Positions 4,964 through 5,372 of a stretch of DNA of 5,372 nt are shown piece after piece. Source of the DNA: Nitrospirae bacterium SPGG5 (GTDB lineage: Bacteria; Nitrospirota; Nitrospiria; Nitrospirales; UBA8639); NCBI GenBank assembly GCA_001643555.1, contig LXTH01000200.1, positions 1,575 to 6,946 of the forward strand, written 5' to 3'. The notes beneath the pieces are model-generated. The model had not been told where the DNA came from. It searched no databases and saw only the letters and a list, made by a program, of their open reading frames with translations. Each line of letters begins with the position of its first letter. Position 1 is the stretch's first letter. The position numbers were made by a program, and so were the translations under genes.

Positions 4964-5372
4964 ATGTATCAATCCTCACAGACCACCTCACCTTCAACCA
5001 CCAATACGGTTTGGCTTCGCCTTGAAGAGGAACACCAGTCTGCCATGTTGCGAGGACATCTCATTGGACTGGGTTCGGACCAATCACTACTCTGCGCACT
5101 TCCGGCTCACACGACCTGGCAACAGTTCAAGCCGGGCATGACATGCCGAGGACACACCTTGATTGATGGAGAAACCTACCAATTCGAAACCACGATCAAG
5201 GAAGTACTCCTTAAGCAAGGGGCGTTACTATTGAATAGTCCCAAGAAAATCACGCGTCGCGCCCCTCGAATTCATCCTCGTGTGCCAGTGAACATCTCCG
5301 GCACCATTCGTCCAACCAATCACAATGGTGATGTGCTCGCCGTTCTCCCGACTACCCTGATCGACTTATGCA
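4964..5372 (+). CDS. PilZ-domain, YcgR-like flagellar c-di-GMP effector (C-terminus beyond window)
   Basis: 136 codons are visible and the frame is open at the window end. Residues about 15-90 (for example TVWLRLEEEHQSAMLRGHLI and later FKPGMTCRGHTLIDGETYQF) look like the beta-rich YcgR N-terminal domain. The PilZ domain begins near residue 98 with RRAPRIHPRVPVNISGTIRP (98-117). It contains RxxxR as RIHPR (102-106), the arginines that grip c-di-GMP, and the visible part stops at TLIDLC, just where the D/NxSxxG motif should continue. Known YcgR proteins bind c-di-GMP and brake the flagellar motor. The start is uncertain: the ATG at 4964 has GGGAG abutting it, and the frame is open upstream to 4829 with an in-frame TTG at 4922. 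It follows flgM by 200 bp with no terminator seen between them. Confidence 0.82.
   Translation, partial: MYQSSQTTSPSTTNTVWLRLEEEHQSAMLRGHLIGLGSDQSLLCALPAHTTWQQFKPGMTCRGHTLIDGETYQFETTIKEVLLKQGALLLNSPKKITRRAPRIHPRVPVNISGTIRPTNHNGDVLAVLPTTLIDLC

Overview
The window looks like a chromosomal stretch from a member of the Nitrospirota, most likely a Nitrospira-type bacterium. This is inference from the style of the small CX2C/CX2C zinc-ribbon protein, from dispersed palindromic repeats with a GGCGTTGCTC-type core that I associate with Nitrospira genomes, and from flagellar control genes in a moderate-GC background. No marker gene here fixes the taxon.

Layout. On the minus strand at the left edge is the N-terminal part of an RpoD-type sigma factor (region 1.2 and the non-conserved region, no region 1.1), which runs off the window. 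Upstream of it, same strand, is a small zinc-ribbon protein whose C-terminal half is encoded by an inserted palindromic repeat (element A, perfect 34-bp arms). Next come an intergenic stretch with a second repeat copy (element C) and a plus-strand HxlR-family regulator with three TTAC/GTAA-type dyads in its promoter region. After that is a gene-free stretch holding a GTTCG-type palindrome and a strong hairpin followed by six T's.

The centre is a minus-strand DEAD-box RNA helicase (RhlE-like). It is in frame from start to stop, but about 100 residues with the Q motif, Walker A (motif I), motif Ia and the GG motif are cleanly absent. Then about 550 bp without a convincing gene leads into element B, a ~377-bp imperfect palindrome made of two head-to-head repeat cores.

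The right end is a flagellar regulatory pair on the plus strand: FlgM (anti-sigma-28), with a good sigma-70 promoter in front of it, and a PilZ-domain (YcgR-like) protein cut by the window edge. Together they suggest control of late flagellar transcription and c-di-GMP-dependent motility.

I see no defence island, CRISPR array, tRNA, rRNA or transposase gene, and no convincing new multi-gene system. The most unusual signals are the Walker-A-less helicase and the family of repeat cores set in different palindromic arms, one of which has become protein-coding.
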